Source: an uncultured Streptococcus sp.
Lineage (GTDB): Bacteria > Bacillota > Bacilli > Lactobacillales > Streptococcaceae
DNA length: 6,836 nucleotides
Direction of reading: 5' to 3'
Assembly (NCBI RefSeq): GCF_938036805.1
Contig: NZ_CALHWC010000005.1
Coordinates: 1 to 6,836, forward strand
The notes under the pieces were generated by a model. It did not search any database. It was not told the DNA's origin and saw only the letters and a program-made list of their open reading frames with translations. Positions 1 to 5,695 of the stretch are shown here, one piece after another (the first letter of the stretch is position 1; every line of letters begins with the position of its first letter). A program made the translations under genes and the position numbers.

Positions 1-578
1 GAGAATATAGCAGTTCAAGTGTCTGGGACTACCCTTATCAAGAGGACATAGTTTTTGGCTTGGAGGCTTTTCTAAAATCAGGCTATGAGCTTGTGTATCA
101 AGAGGGTATTCGGAGAACGCTTGCCCTGAGTCCACATCTGGTGGAAGGTTTCTTGAAGGCAGATAATCCTGCTCAGAGTTATAGCGATTTTTTCACCACT
201 CGACAGTATAGTGGTGCCTATGACGCTCAAAGTAAATTTTATGGAAGTGAGCAGAGTGAAAAAATTTTAGGTACCTATACGCTAACTGCTGGTGTTGATA
301 CAATCCTGCCTCTCGTACCTACCCTCGCACCAGAAGATACTGAATATATTGATGAATTAAAACTTAGCTGGTGCTGTAATCTGGTCGGATGTGATGATGC
401 AGACCCAGATAATCTTGAGAAATTCTTTATTTACAATAGAATTGCATATTCAGATTTTTTGGACAAGCTTCCTGAAAATATGACACAATTATTTGATGCT
501 GAGAAAGTTCTTGTTTCTGCTATGACTTTTGCCCAAATGAAAGCTCTCTTTGAAGATTGCCAAGAGTTTGTTTTGTAG
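1..578 (+). CDS. Unrecognised protein, 3' part only (runs off left edge)
   Basis: The reading frame is already open at base 3 and continues without a stop to TAG at 576-578, so this is the C-terminal 191 residues of a longer protein. A TTG at 60 is only an internal codon: coherent protein (…VWDYPYQEDIVFG…) precedes it and no ribosome site is seen there. The visible part is acidic, rich in aromatic residues, has no membrane segment and no nucleotide-binding motif; a Cys-Cys pair lies in SWCCNLVGCDDADPDN. I do not recognise the family. It looks like a soluble cytosolic protein, and codon use resembles the neighbours. It appears to end its transcription unit, since the next gene is 330 bp away behind hairpins. 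Confidence is high that it is coding and nil for function. Confidence 0.8.
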   Translation, partial: EYSSSSVWDYPYQEDIVFGLEAFLKSGYELVYQEGIRRTLALSPHLVEGFLKADNPAQSYSDFFTTRQYSGAYDAQSKFYGSEQSEKILGTYTLTAGVDTILPLVPTLAPEDTEYIDELKLSWCCNLVGCDDADPDNLEKFFIYNRIAYSDFLDKLPENMTQLFDAEKVLVSAMTFAQMKALFEDCQEFVL

Positions 579-593
579 TCTTTGTTCGTGTCA

Positions 594-613
594 AGACTGG
601 ACTCAGCCAGTTT
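594..613 (+). terminator. Small hairpin just after the left-edge gene
   Basis: ACTGG at 596-600 pairs with CCAGT at 607-611 around a 6-base loop. Two more pairs, one of them G-T, extend the stem to 7 bp. It starts 16 bases after the stop codon. The T-run that follows is very short, so termination here would be weak; it may only be a 3'-end stabiliser. Confidence 0.25.
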
Positions 614-668
614 AGCTTCCATTTATGGATGAATAATCTTTTTAATGTGCAAACTCTCATTCAGATTG

Positions 669-714
669 ACTGCCCTCCGATAGCTAGATTAATATCTAGC
701 TATCGGAGGGCAGT
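669..714. terminator. Perfect 21-bp palindromic stem, probable terminator
   Basis: Bases 669-689 are the exact reverse complement of 694-714, with a 4-base loop TAAT; a G-T and a T-A pair can extend it to 667-716. The base of the stem is GC-rich (CTGCCCTCCGA), the loop side AT-rich. It lies 90 bases after the left-edge gene's stop and before the next promoter, where a terminator is expected. The T-run is not directly attached: TTACTTT follows at once and a T6 run sits at 730-735. It may therefore be a strong terminator with a poor U-tract, or a small mobile or palindromic element. Confidence 0.6.
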
Positions 715-813
715 TACTTTATCCCAATCTTTTTTGTTTTGAAATGCGCTTGAACCTGTCCTTGCTATAGAGTCTGCCTATATCCTTGGCTAGCTAGAAA
801 ATATGCTGGTGAT

Positions 814-865
814 AGTCAGTAGACAGCCTTTTTATGATACAATAGTAGGATAGAGTCAGTGGAGA
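814..865 (+). repeat. Direct repeats AGTCAGT[AG]GA[CG]A around the promoter
   Basis: AGTCAGTAGACA at 814-825 and AGTCAGTGGAGA at 854-865 match at 10 of 12 positions and begin exactly 40 bases apart, one over the -35 region and one just after the expected transcription start. A third, partial copy may exist upstream: ATAGAGTC at 767-774 is identical to 850-857. The spacing and placement suit an operator bound by a dimer or tetramer, but words this short can recur by chance. Confidence 0.35.
815..843 (+). promoter_or_regulatory. Extended -10 promoter of the phosphorylase/ECF operon
   Basis: TACAAT at 838-843 is preceded by TG at 835-836, giving the extended -10 pattern TGnTACAAT. The hexamer 17 bases upstream, GTCAGT at 815-820, is a poor -35, which an extended -10 can tolerate. 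Transcription would start near 850 and leave a leader of about 58 bases. A heptamer AGTCAGT overlaps the -35 position and recurs in the leader, so this promoter may be controlled. Confidence 0.65.
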
Positions 866-908
866 TTAACTGGCTATTTCATGCTAACGAAAGGGACAAA
901 ATAAGCCA
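854..908 (+). promoter_or_regulatory. Structured leader with two competing helices
   Basis: In the leader, AGTCAGT (854-860) pairs with ACTGGCT (869-875) over 7 bp (one G-U) around an 8-base loop GGAGATTA. The same TGGCT (871-875) can instead pair perfectly with AGCCA (904-908), the five bases directly before the ATG at 909, helped by TTTC (877-880) pairing with GAAA (889-892) beside the ribosome site. The two folds exclude each other; the second would hide the start region. I recognise no known riboswitch class in it. Confidence 0.35.
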
Positions 909-1670
909 ATGATTCTTGAAGAATTTGATCAAAATCGTAAGGCCATCATTAATCCAGAGGATTTGATAGAGCCTATTGAAGGATTTCCGGAGACGGCAGT
1001 GTCCTGCTTTGCTCGGGAGACCTTTGCCCGAATGCTGGCGGATTTTGATCATGAGTTGATTACGACGACATCCATGGCCAACATTGAAATTCCTATCTAT
1101 CGGGTCTTTGCGGATGGGCAGGAGCTAGCTCTTTTTAATGCACCAGTTGGAGCTTCTGCTTGTGTGGCTATTCTGGAGGATTTGATTGCTTTTGGTATGA
1201 AAAGACTGGTTCTCTTTGGGACTTGTGGTGTGCTGGACGAGGATATCAAAGAAACATCCGTCATTATTCCTACAGCAGCCTTGCGTGATGAGGGGACTAG
1301 CTATCATTACCAGCCGGCTAGTTCGGAGATAGCAGTCAATGTCGGCTCGCAGGATTTTCTGGTAAATTTCCTTGAGCGACGAGGGATTTCCCATAGCTTG
1401 GGCAAGGTTTGGACGACCGATGGCATTTTCCGAGAGACTGCGGACAAGCTGCGCAGGCGAAAAGAGGCGGGAGCTATCTGTGTGGATATGGAGTGCTCGG
1501 CTGTAGCGGCTTTGGCGGCTTTTCGTGACATTCAGGTTTGCCAGTTCTTTTATGCGGCGGATCATCTGTCTGAGGAGGCTTGGGACATGCGCAATCTGGC
1601 TAATCATGCGGACTTAGACGAGAAAGACAAGGTGGCCAATCTGGCGATTCAGATCGCTCTGGCCTTATAG
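909..1670 (+). CDS. Nucleoside phosphorylase (PNP/UDP family)
   Basis: This 253-residue cytosolic enzyme should split a nucleoside with phosphate into the free base and ribose-1-phosphate. Family landmarks in order are: the glycine-rich segment APVGAS (79-84), FGTCGVL (103-109), RDEGTSYHY (126-134), WTTDGIFRET (168-177), the ribose-binding VDMECSA (192-198, with M194 and E195), and AADH (216-219). Length and motif order fit a complete member; the WTTD..FRET block recalls the group often called uridine phosphorylase-like (COG2820). D218 sits where purine-acting enzymes such as DeoD have their catalytic Asp (SDH), so a purine or deazapurine substrate is possible; the true substrate is unknown. 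The ATG start follows an AAAGGGA ribosome site (890-896) at a slightly long distance. It is the first gene of the operon, 6 bp before the ECF ATPase, which suggests that its substrate or product is what the importer handles. Confidence 0.85.
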   Translation: MILEEFDQNRKAIINPEDLIEPIEGFPETAVSCFARETFARMLADFDHELITTTSMANIEIPIYRVFADGQELALFNAPVGASACVAILEDLIAFGMKRLVLFGTCGVLDEDIKETSVIIPTAALRDEGTSYHYQPASSEIAVNVGSQDFLVNFLERRGISHSLGKVWTTDGIFRETADKLRRRKEAGAICVDMECSAVAALAAFRDIQVCQFFYAADHLSEEAWDMRNLANHADLDEKDKVANLAIQIALAL

Positions 1671-1676
1671 AAAAAC

Positions 1677-3362
1677 ATGAAAAAACCAATTATTCAATTT
1701 GAAGATTTTAGTTTTCAATACCAGGCTCAGTCGGAGCCGACGTTGAAGCATATTAATCTGACCATTTATGAGGGGGAAAAGGTGCTGCTTATTGGGCCGT
1801 CTGGCTCTGGCAAGTCAACCCTGGGTCAGTGTCTCAACGGCATTATTCCCAATATTTACAAGGGACAGGCCAGTGGCCAACTCTTGATTAAGGGGCAGCC
1901 AGCCTTTGATAGTAGTATTTATGACAAGTCAAATCTTGTCAGCACGGTTTTGCAGGATACGGATGGTCAGTTTATCGGGCTCAGTGTAGCAGAGGATCTG
2001 GCCTTTGCTCTGGAAAATGACATGGTGGATTTGCCCTTGATGCGGGAGAAAGTTATCCGTTGGGCGAAGCAGCTAGACCTAGAGCAGCTTTTGGATCATC
2101 GTCCTCAAGACTTGTCTGGCGGGCAGAAGCAGCGGGTCAGTCTGGCAGGTGTCTTGATCGATGAGAGTCCAATTTTGCTGTTTGATGAGCCTTTGGCCAA
2201 CCTCGATCCCAAGTCTGGTCAGGACACGATTGACTTGATTGATCAGATTCATAGAGAAGCTGCAACCACGACCATCATCATTGAGCACCGCTTGGAAGAT
2301 GTTCTTTATCGACCTGTTGACCGAGTTGTCCTCGTCAATGATGGTCAGATTCTCTTTAACGGTGCGCCGGATGATCTGCTTAAGACAGACCTCTTAGCGG
2401 AAAATGGGATCCGAGAACCTCTCTATATTACGGCCTTGCGGCAGCTTGGTTTTGATGTGGCAAGCGCGACTCATCTGATTGATTTGACCAAGCTGGAACT
2501 TGCAGAACTTTCGCAGAGTCTGACCGAGCAAAAAGCAGAGCCGGATGACAGTCGTCACGAAGCCCTTTTAGAACTTGACCATGTTTCCTTTGCCTATCAG
2601 AGCAATCAACCTATTTTGCGGAATATCAGTCTGAAGATGTTCAAGGGTGAGCGGATAGCCATCGTTGGGAAAAATGGAGCTGGCAAGTCTACGCTAGCCA
2701 AGGCTCTCTGTCGTTTTGTTGACACAGAGGGGGAGTATCGTTGGCAGGGACAGGATATCAAGGGAGACTCTATCAAGGAGCGAGCGGAGCGGATTGGCTA
2801 TGTCCTGCAAAATCCCAATCAGATGATTTCGACCACAATGATTTTTGATGAAGTGGCTCTGGGACTACGGTTGCGTGGTTTGGCCGAAGCAGAGATTGAA
2901 GAAAGAGTTCATGCTGTTCTCAAAACTTGCGGTCTCTATGAATTCCGCAGTTGGCCAATTTCAGCCCTGTCTTTTGGTCAGAAGAAGCGGGTGACCATTG
3001 CTTCTATCTTGGTGCTAAATCCAGAGATTATCCTTTTGGATGAGCCGACAGCTGGTCAGGATCAGCGCCATTATACAGAGATGATGGACTTTCTCGATGA
3101 GCTAAACCAGCAGGGACACACGATTATTATGATTACCCATGATATGCAGCTCATGTTGGATTATTCGGATCGGGCAATCGTGGTGGTGGACGGTCAGATT
3201 TTAGCAGACCAGTCGCCTGCTCAGGTTTTGTCCAATCATGAGTTGATTGCAGCGGCCAATCTAAAGGAAACATCGATTTTTAGCTTAGCTGAGAAGCTGG
3301 GAGTGGATCCGCTAGCTCTGACTCAATTTTACATGCGAAAAAAGGAGGAAAGTCATGTTTAA
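1677..3362 (+). CDS. ECF transporter ATPase, two fused ABC domains (EcfA/YkoD type)
   Basis: This 561-residue protein carries both ATPases of an energy-coupling factor importer on one chain, on the inner face of the membrane. Domain 1 has an A-loop Tyr (Y15), Walker A GPSGSGKST (40-48), Q-loop Q93, signature LSGGQKQR (146-153), Walker B ILLFDEP (166-172) and H-loop H204. Domain 2 begins near residue 297 after a linker: Walker A GKNGAGKST (331-339), Q378, signature LSFGQKKR (431-438), Walker B IILLDEP (451-457) and H488. The second signature has Phe for the first Gly, similar to LSYGQ forms I recall from fused ECF ATPases. All catalytic residues of both sites are present. The start lies 6 bp after the phosphorylase stop and has no clear ribosome site, so it is probably translated by coupling. 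The stop overlaps the EcfT start. Fused ATPases usually serve a dedicated S component, which is not in the window. Confidence 0.93.
   Translation: MKKPIIQFEDFSFQYQAQSEPTLKHINLTIYEGEKVLLIGPSGSGKSTLGQCLNGIIPNIYKGQASGQLLIKGQPAFDSSIYDKSNLVSTVLQDTDGQFIGLSVAEDLAFALENDMVDLPLMREKVIRWAKQLDLEQLLDHRPQDLSGGQKQRVSLAGVLIDESPILLFDEPLANLDPKSGQDTIDLIDQIHREAATTTIIIEHRLEDVLYRPVDRVVLVNDGQILFNGAPDDLLKTDLLAENGIREPLYITALRQLGFDVASATHLIDLTKLELAELSQSLTEQKAEPDDSRHEALLELDHVSFAYQSNQPILRNISLKMFKGERIAIVGKNGAGKSTLAKALCRFVDTEGEYRWQGQDIKGDSIKERAERIGYVLQNPNQMISTTMIFDEVALGLRLRGLAEAEIEERVHAVLKTCGLYEFRSWPISALSFGQKKRVTIASILVLNPEIILLDEPTAGQDQRHYTEMMDFLDELNQQGHTIIMITHDMQLMLDYSDRAIVVVDGQILADQSPAQVLSNHELIAAANLKETSIFSLAEKLGVDPLALTQFYMRKKEESHV
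3341..3349 (+). promoter_or_regulatory. Strong ribosome binding site for EcfT inside ecfA
   Basis: AAAGGAGGA lies 5 bases before the ATG at 3355 and inside the last codons of the ATPase gene. It fixes the EcfT start and the 8-bp overlap, and contrasts with the nearly absent site before the ATPase. Confidence 0.8.
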
Positions 3363-4191
3363 TCAACAAAAATTGATTGGCTACCATGCCGGAAAGACTT
3401 TTCTCCATGCTCTTTCTGGTGCCAGCAAATTGATCTTTTTTATCCTGGTTTCGGTGGCGGCCATGATGAGCTACGATACGCGATTCCTCCTTCTTGTGGC
3501 TCTGGCATCCCTGGTGTTATTTCGATTGTCTGAGATTCGGCTGAAGGATATTTCTTTCGTTTTAGCTTTTGCGGGAACTTTTGCAGCGCTGAATATTCTC
3601 ATGGTCTATCTCTTTGCACCACAGTATGGGGTGGAGATTTATGGAGCCAAGAATCTGCTCTGGACAGGATGGGGAGCTTATAATCTCACGCTTCAGGAGC
3701 TCTTTTATCTCTTGAATCTTTTGCTCAAGTATTTCTCAACGATTCCCCTAGCGGTGATCTTTCTTATGACCACCCACCCCAGTCAATTTGCTTCTAGTCT
3801 GAATCAAATCGGCCTTTCTTATAAGATTGCCTATGCGGTCAGTCTGACCCTGCGTTATATTCCAGATTTACAGGAAGAATTTTACCTCATCAAGATGTCT
3901 CAAGAGGCGCGTGGACAAGAATTATCCAAAAAGGCTCCCCTTAGCAAGCGGGTCAAGGGCAATCTGCAAATCGTCATTCCCCTAATTTTCAGCTCGCTCG
4001 AGCGAATCAATACGATCGCGACGGCAATGGAGCTACGCCGCTTTGGGAAAAATAAAAAGCGGACCTGGTACACCCAGCAAGCCTTCGGAAAACTAGACAA
4101 ACTTGTAATCCTGGTGTCCGTCCTTTTACTAGCCCTCAGCCTTCTTCTTTTCCTTGTCAATCAAGGACGCTTTTATAATCCTTGGGCATAG
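3355..4191 (+). CDS. ECF transporter transmembrane component EcfT (CbiQ/YkoC type)
   Basis: This 278-residue integral membrane protein should link the ATPases to a substrate-binding S component. Hydrophobic segments lie near residues 24-58, 66-90, 112-140 and 250-270. Between them is the cytosolic coupling region, with the first Ala-Arg-Gly motif EARG (184-187) in SQEARGQEL. The second motif, usually ARG, reads AMELRRFG (224-231), and KKRTWY follows at 234-239. Such ELR forms are, as I recall, seen in YkoC-like members, so the change does not suggest loss of function. Length is normal for EcfT. The gene starts within the end of the ATPase gene behind AAAGGAGGA, typical of tight co-production of subunits. 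Substrate cannot be read from EcfT; no S-component gene follows it. Confidence 0.9.
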   Translation: MFNQQKLIGYHAGKTFLHALSGASKLIFFILVSVAAMMSYDTRFLLLVALASLVLFRLSEIRLKDISFVLAFAGTFAALNILMVYLFAPQYGVEIYGAKNLLWTGWGAYNLTLQELFYLLNLLLKYFSTIPLAVIFLMTTHPSQFASSLNQIGLSYKIAYAVSLTLRYIPDLQEEFYLIKMSQEARGQELSKKAPLSKRVKGNLQIVIPLIFSSLERINTIATAMELRRFGKNKKRTWYTQQAFGKLDKLVILVSVLLLALSLLLFLVNQGRFYNPWA

Positions 4192-4212
4192 GCTAAAGGT
4201 GGAAAACTAGCC

Positions 4213-4260
4213 ATGTTTGGATTGAGAGGATCAATTGGTGCAAGAAAAAATAAATGTTAA
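4213..4260 (+). CDS. Possible 15-codon upstream ORF overlapping the next gene's start
   Basis: ATG at 4213 opens a 15-residue frame (MFGLRGSIGARKNKC) ending TAA at 4258-4260, behind AAAGGTGG at 4195-4202. It overlaps the start of the membrane protein gene in another frame. It could be a coupling peptide that feeds ribosomes to that gene, or pure chance. Composition is basic; I recognise no family. Confidence 0.2.
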   Translation: MFGLRGSIGARKNKC

Positions 4261-4822
4261 ATTTTATAAGGAGTTAATTTTTCCTGTTTTTTGTGGTCTA
4301 GGGGCTTTCATTTTGCTCTTGGCTTTGTCACAGACAGATGAAGTCGGGGGGAGAATGACCCTGATTTTAATCATCCTGCTAATGGCGATGAGTGGTCTCT
4401 TTACTTGCCTTGCTATAGTCAATAGAGAAAAGAGTTTGCGACGCTGTCAAGAACTTTATTCTCACTTTCCAGAGCTTGAAAAGGATTTTCAACTGATTTA
4501 TAGCGATTCTCGTTATGTGCGTGAAAGCCTATCTCTCTATCTCTACAAGGATGCCATCATACGGGTTGATGCTTATTTCCAATTTCTCATGCTTTCTGAC
4601 TTAGCTGATGTGACCATTAAGATTGAGGAAGTGGAAGAAACAAAGTATGCAAAAGTTCATCACCTGTATCTGTATTACAATCCAATGAGTTCTAACAAAG
4701 ATATTCGTCTGGCTTTTGGGCCTTATACGGATCAAAAATATATTGACTTATTACAGTTTTTAGATGTGATGAATCAAGTTGCTCCTTGGATTCGAATCTA
4801 TAATGAAGCTATGGAAAAATAG
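4238..4822 (+). CDS. Two-TM membrane protein of unknown function
   Basis: I do not recognise this protein of 194-195 residues. Two hydrophobic segments near residues 13-32 and 41-63 form a hairpin anchor; the remaining 130 residues are polar and alternate aromatic and charged residues (VHHLYLYYN, IRLAFGPYTD), suggesting a beta-rich cytosolic domain, perhaps PH-like as in other small bacterial membrane proteins. The layout does not match an ECF S component, which has about six membrane helices. TTG at 4235 and GTG at 4238 are adjacent possible starts; GTG is chosen because it lies 7 bases after GAGAGGA (4224-4230), a better distance. It follows EcfT by 46 bp with no terminator or obvious promoter between, so it probably shares the operon's transcript, though a functional link is unproven. 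Transcription should end at the hairpin 31 bp downstream. Confidence 0.8.
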   Translation: MQEKINVKFYKELIFPVFCGLGAFILLLALSQTDEVGGRMTLILIILLMAMSGLFTCLAIVNREKSLRRCQELYSHFPELEKDFQLIYSDSRYVRESLSLYLYKDAIIRVDAYFQFLMLSDLADVTIKIEEVEETKYAKVHHLYLYYNPMSSNKDIRLAFGPYTDQKYIDLLQFLDVMNQVAPWIRIYNEAMEK

Positions 4823-4853
4823 TATGCTTTAACAAATATAAAAAACAGGTAAA

Positions 4854-4913
4854 TTTAACAGGCCTTCCAGAGAGTTAGACACAAAAATCTAACCTTTCGG
4901 GAGGCCTGTTAAA
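4854..4913. terminator. Two-way terminator between convergent genes
   Basis: TTTAACAGGCCT at 4854-4865 pairs exactly with AGGCCTGTTAAA at 4902-4913; the stem continues with a G-T and two C-G pairs, and after a small irregularity GTTAGA (4874-4879) pairs with TCTAAC (4888-4893) around loop CACAAAAA. A T5 run follows on the plus strand (4923-4927), and A6 at 4840-4845 gives a T6 run for the minus strand. It can serve both the upstream forward operon and the DUF805 gene. Confidence 0.8.
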
Positions 4914-4944
4914 GTAGAATGCTTTTTGCTTGATTCAATGGACT

Positions 4945-5406
4945 TTACTCGTTTTCAGTTGTTACAAAATTTTGTTGGTAATTTTGCTGCTCTTGATAGG
5001 GATTTTGGCTAAATTGCTGATCTTGGTAGTCTGTATTATTATAGGAATCATTGCTAAGGAGTTCATATTTTGTAGGCTGACAATAAAAAATAAACAGAAT
5101 AAAATAGCCAAAAAGTGGGACCAAGTACAAAAAGAGAAGAGCCCAATGATAGCCACCATCTCGCAATCGTCGAACTTTAATGGCGAGAGAGGGAAGCAGA
5201 ATTGCAATGTAATAGACAAGCATCAGGCCAGAAAATAAGGATCCTCCAATCTCAGAGTTCAAAACCGTCTCAATCAGAAGAGCAGTACAAAGTATTAGTA
5301 TTATTACTAAAAAATGGCAGAGAATGGGCCACCAATATTCTGGGCGAGTTGAGCGACCAGTGAAATCCACATAGCCCTTCCAAAATTTTTTATATGCATC
5401 AATCAT
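4945..5406 (-). CDS. DUF805 family membrane protein with Q/N-rich tail
   Basis: This 153-residue protein matches the DUF805 (YhaH-like) pattern: an amphipathic N-terminus with FTGRSTRPEYWW (15-26), membrane segments near 27-47, 52-74 and 88-109, the basic turn KVRRLRDGGYHW (77-88), and CQPTKYE (109-115) closing the domain. Family members are small inner-membrane proteins; their molecular role is not known. After the domain comes an unusual hydrophilic tail (119-153) in which 15 of residues 119-147 are Gln or Asn and four more Tyr. The ATG at 5404-5406 is set by AAGGAG (5415-5420, minus strand) at an 8-base distance. It is a single-gene unit with its own promoter, convergent with the ECF-side genes and divergent from metG. 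DNA here is visibly more AT-rich than the ECF operon. Confidence 0.88.
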   Translation of the reverse strand: MIDAYKKFWKGYVDFTGRSTRPEYWWPILCHFLVIILILCTALLIETVLNSEIGGSLFSGLMLVYYIAILLPSLAIKVRRLRDGGYHWALLFLYLVPLFGYFILFIFYCQPTKYELLSNDSYNNTDYQDQQFSQNPYQEQQNYQQNFVTTENE

Positions 5407-5435
5407 GTAGTAATCTCCTTAAATATTTTTTATAT

Positions 5436-5464
5436 ATTCTACTATATTTAGCAAGAATTGGCAA
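5436..5464 (-). promoter_or_regulatory. Promoter of the DUF805 gene
   Basis: Read on the minus strand, TTGCCA (5459-5464) and TAGAAT (5436-5441) are spaced by exactly 17 bases, a good housekeeping-type promoter. Transcription would begin near 5429, leaving a leader of about 23 bases that contains the AAGGAG ribosome site. Confidence 0.7.
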
Positions 5465-5487
5465 GTTTTGGAGAAATAGCGATCTTT

Positions 5488-5533
5488 GGCTAGAATAAAA
5501 TAGGTGGCTAAATCAAGCTGTTTTATTATAGCC
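5488..5533. repeat. Long imperfect inverted repeat in the intergenic region
   Basis: GGCTAGAATAAAA (5488-5500) matches the reverse complement of TTTTATTATAGCC (5521-5533) at 12 of 13 positions, and the stem extends inward through TAG/CTG to about 16 bp with one mismatch and one G-T pair, around a 14-base loop. It is over 180 bases from metG and outside either predicted transcript, so it does not look like a normal terminator of a visible gene. A small palindromic or decayed element is possible. Confidence 0.45.
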
Positions 5534-5583
5534 CTAGAGAAAAATTATGAACAAACTAAGAAGCTTGTTTCTCAACTGATTTG

Positions 5584-5676
5584 ATGAATAGAGCTGTTAT
5601 TTACTATTACTATTGTCGAAAGAAACTATGGAATAAAACCTATCGTCCTTATTTATTTGAAGAGAAGAACGCCTAA
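5584..5676 (+). CDS. Possible 30-residue small ORF, unrecognised
   Basis: ATG at 5584 opens a frame to TAA at 5674-5676. The 30-residue product begins MNRAVIYYYY and ends EEKNA; it is rich in Tyr and basic residues, with no membrane segment. No ribosome site precedes it and no promoter is evident. It could be a remnant of an older gene or a chance frame. Confidence 0.2.
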   Translation: MNRAVIYYYYCRKKLWNKTYRPYLFEEKNA

Positions 5677-5695
5677 AATCAATGTCAGTTATCCT

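Larger units (their letters stand above)
579..908. other. Gene-free interval of 330 bp before the phosphorylase operon
   Basis: No convincing coding sequence lies here; a 61-codon open frame that overlaps the end of the preceding gene and spans the palindrome is taken as chance. The interval holds the two hairpins after the left-edge gene, then about 95 bp (717-810) with no recognised signal beyond an ATAGAGTC word at 767-774, then the operon promoter, the AGTCAGT repeats and the short leader. Confidence 0.7.

Noticed and set aside
60..578. TTG at 60 as the true start of the left-edge gene
   Set aside because: The frame is open and protein-like up to the window edge, and there is no ribosome site before 60; the gene is simply cut by the window.
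557..742. 61-codon plus-strand ORF across the hairpin region
   Set aside because: It overlaps the end of the preceding gene, reads through the palindrome and has no ribosome site.
881..904. Seven-codon leader peptide (MLTKGTK) before the phosphorylase
   Set aside because: The nearest ribosome-like GGAG is too far upstream and there is no run of regulatory codons.
850..908. preQ1 or purine riboswitch in the operon leader
   Set aside because: The hairpin loop and the A-rich tail do not form the preQ1 pseudoknot, and the purine-aptamer core is absent.
1125..1607. 160-codon minus-strand ORF
   Set aside because: It lies wholly inside the well-supported phosphorylase gene on the other strand; composition (many Ser, Arg, Leu) is typical of an antisense shadow.
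2967..2990. Loss of function of the second ATPase site from LSFGQ
   Set aside because: Aromatic substitution at this position (LSYGQ/LSFGQ) is, to my knowledge, usual in the second domain of fused ECF ATPases, and all other catalytic residues are present.
3900..4160. 86-codon minus-strand ORF within ecfT
   Set aside because: Very Arg/Ser-rich shadow of the EcfT coding frame with no start signals.
4930..5238. 102-codon plus-strand ORF that looks like a membrane protein
   Set aside because: It is the antisense of the DUF805 gene, whose motifs, ribosome site and promoter are clear; its hydrophobicity mirrors the Q/N-rich tail codons on the other strand.
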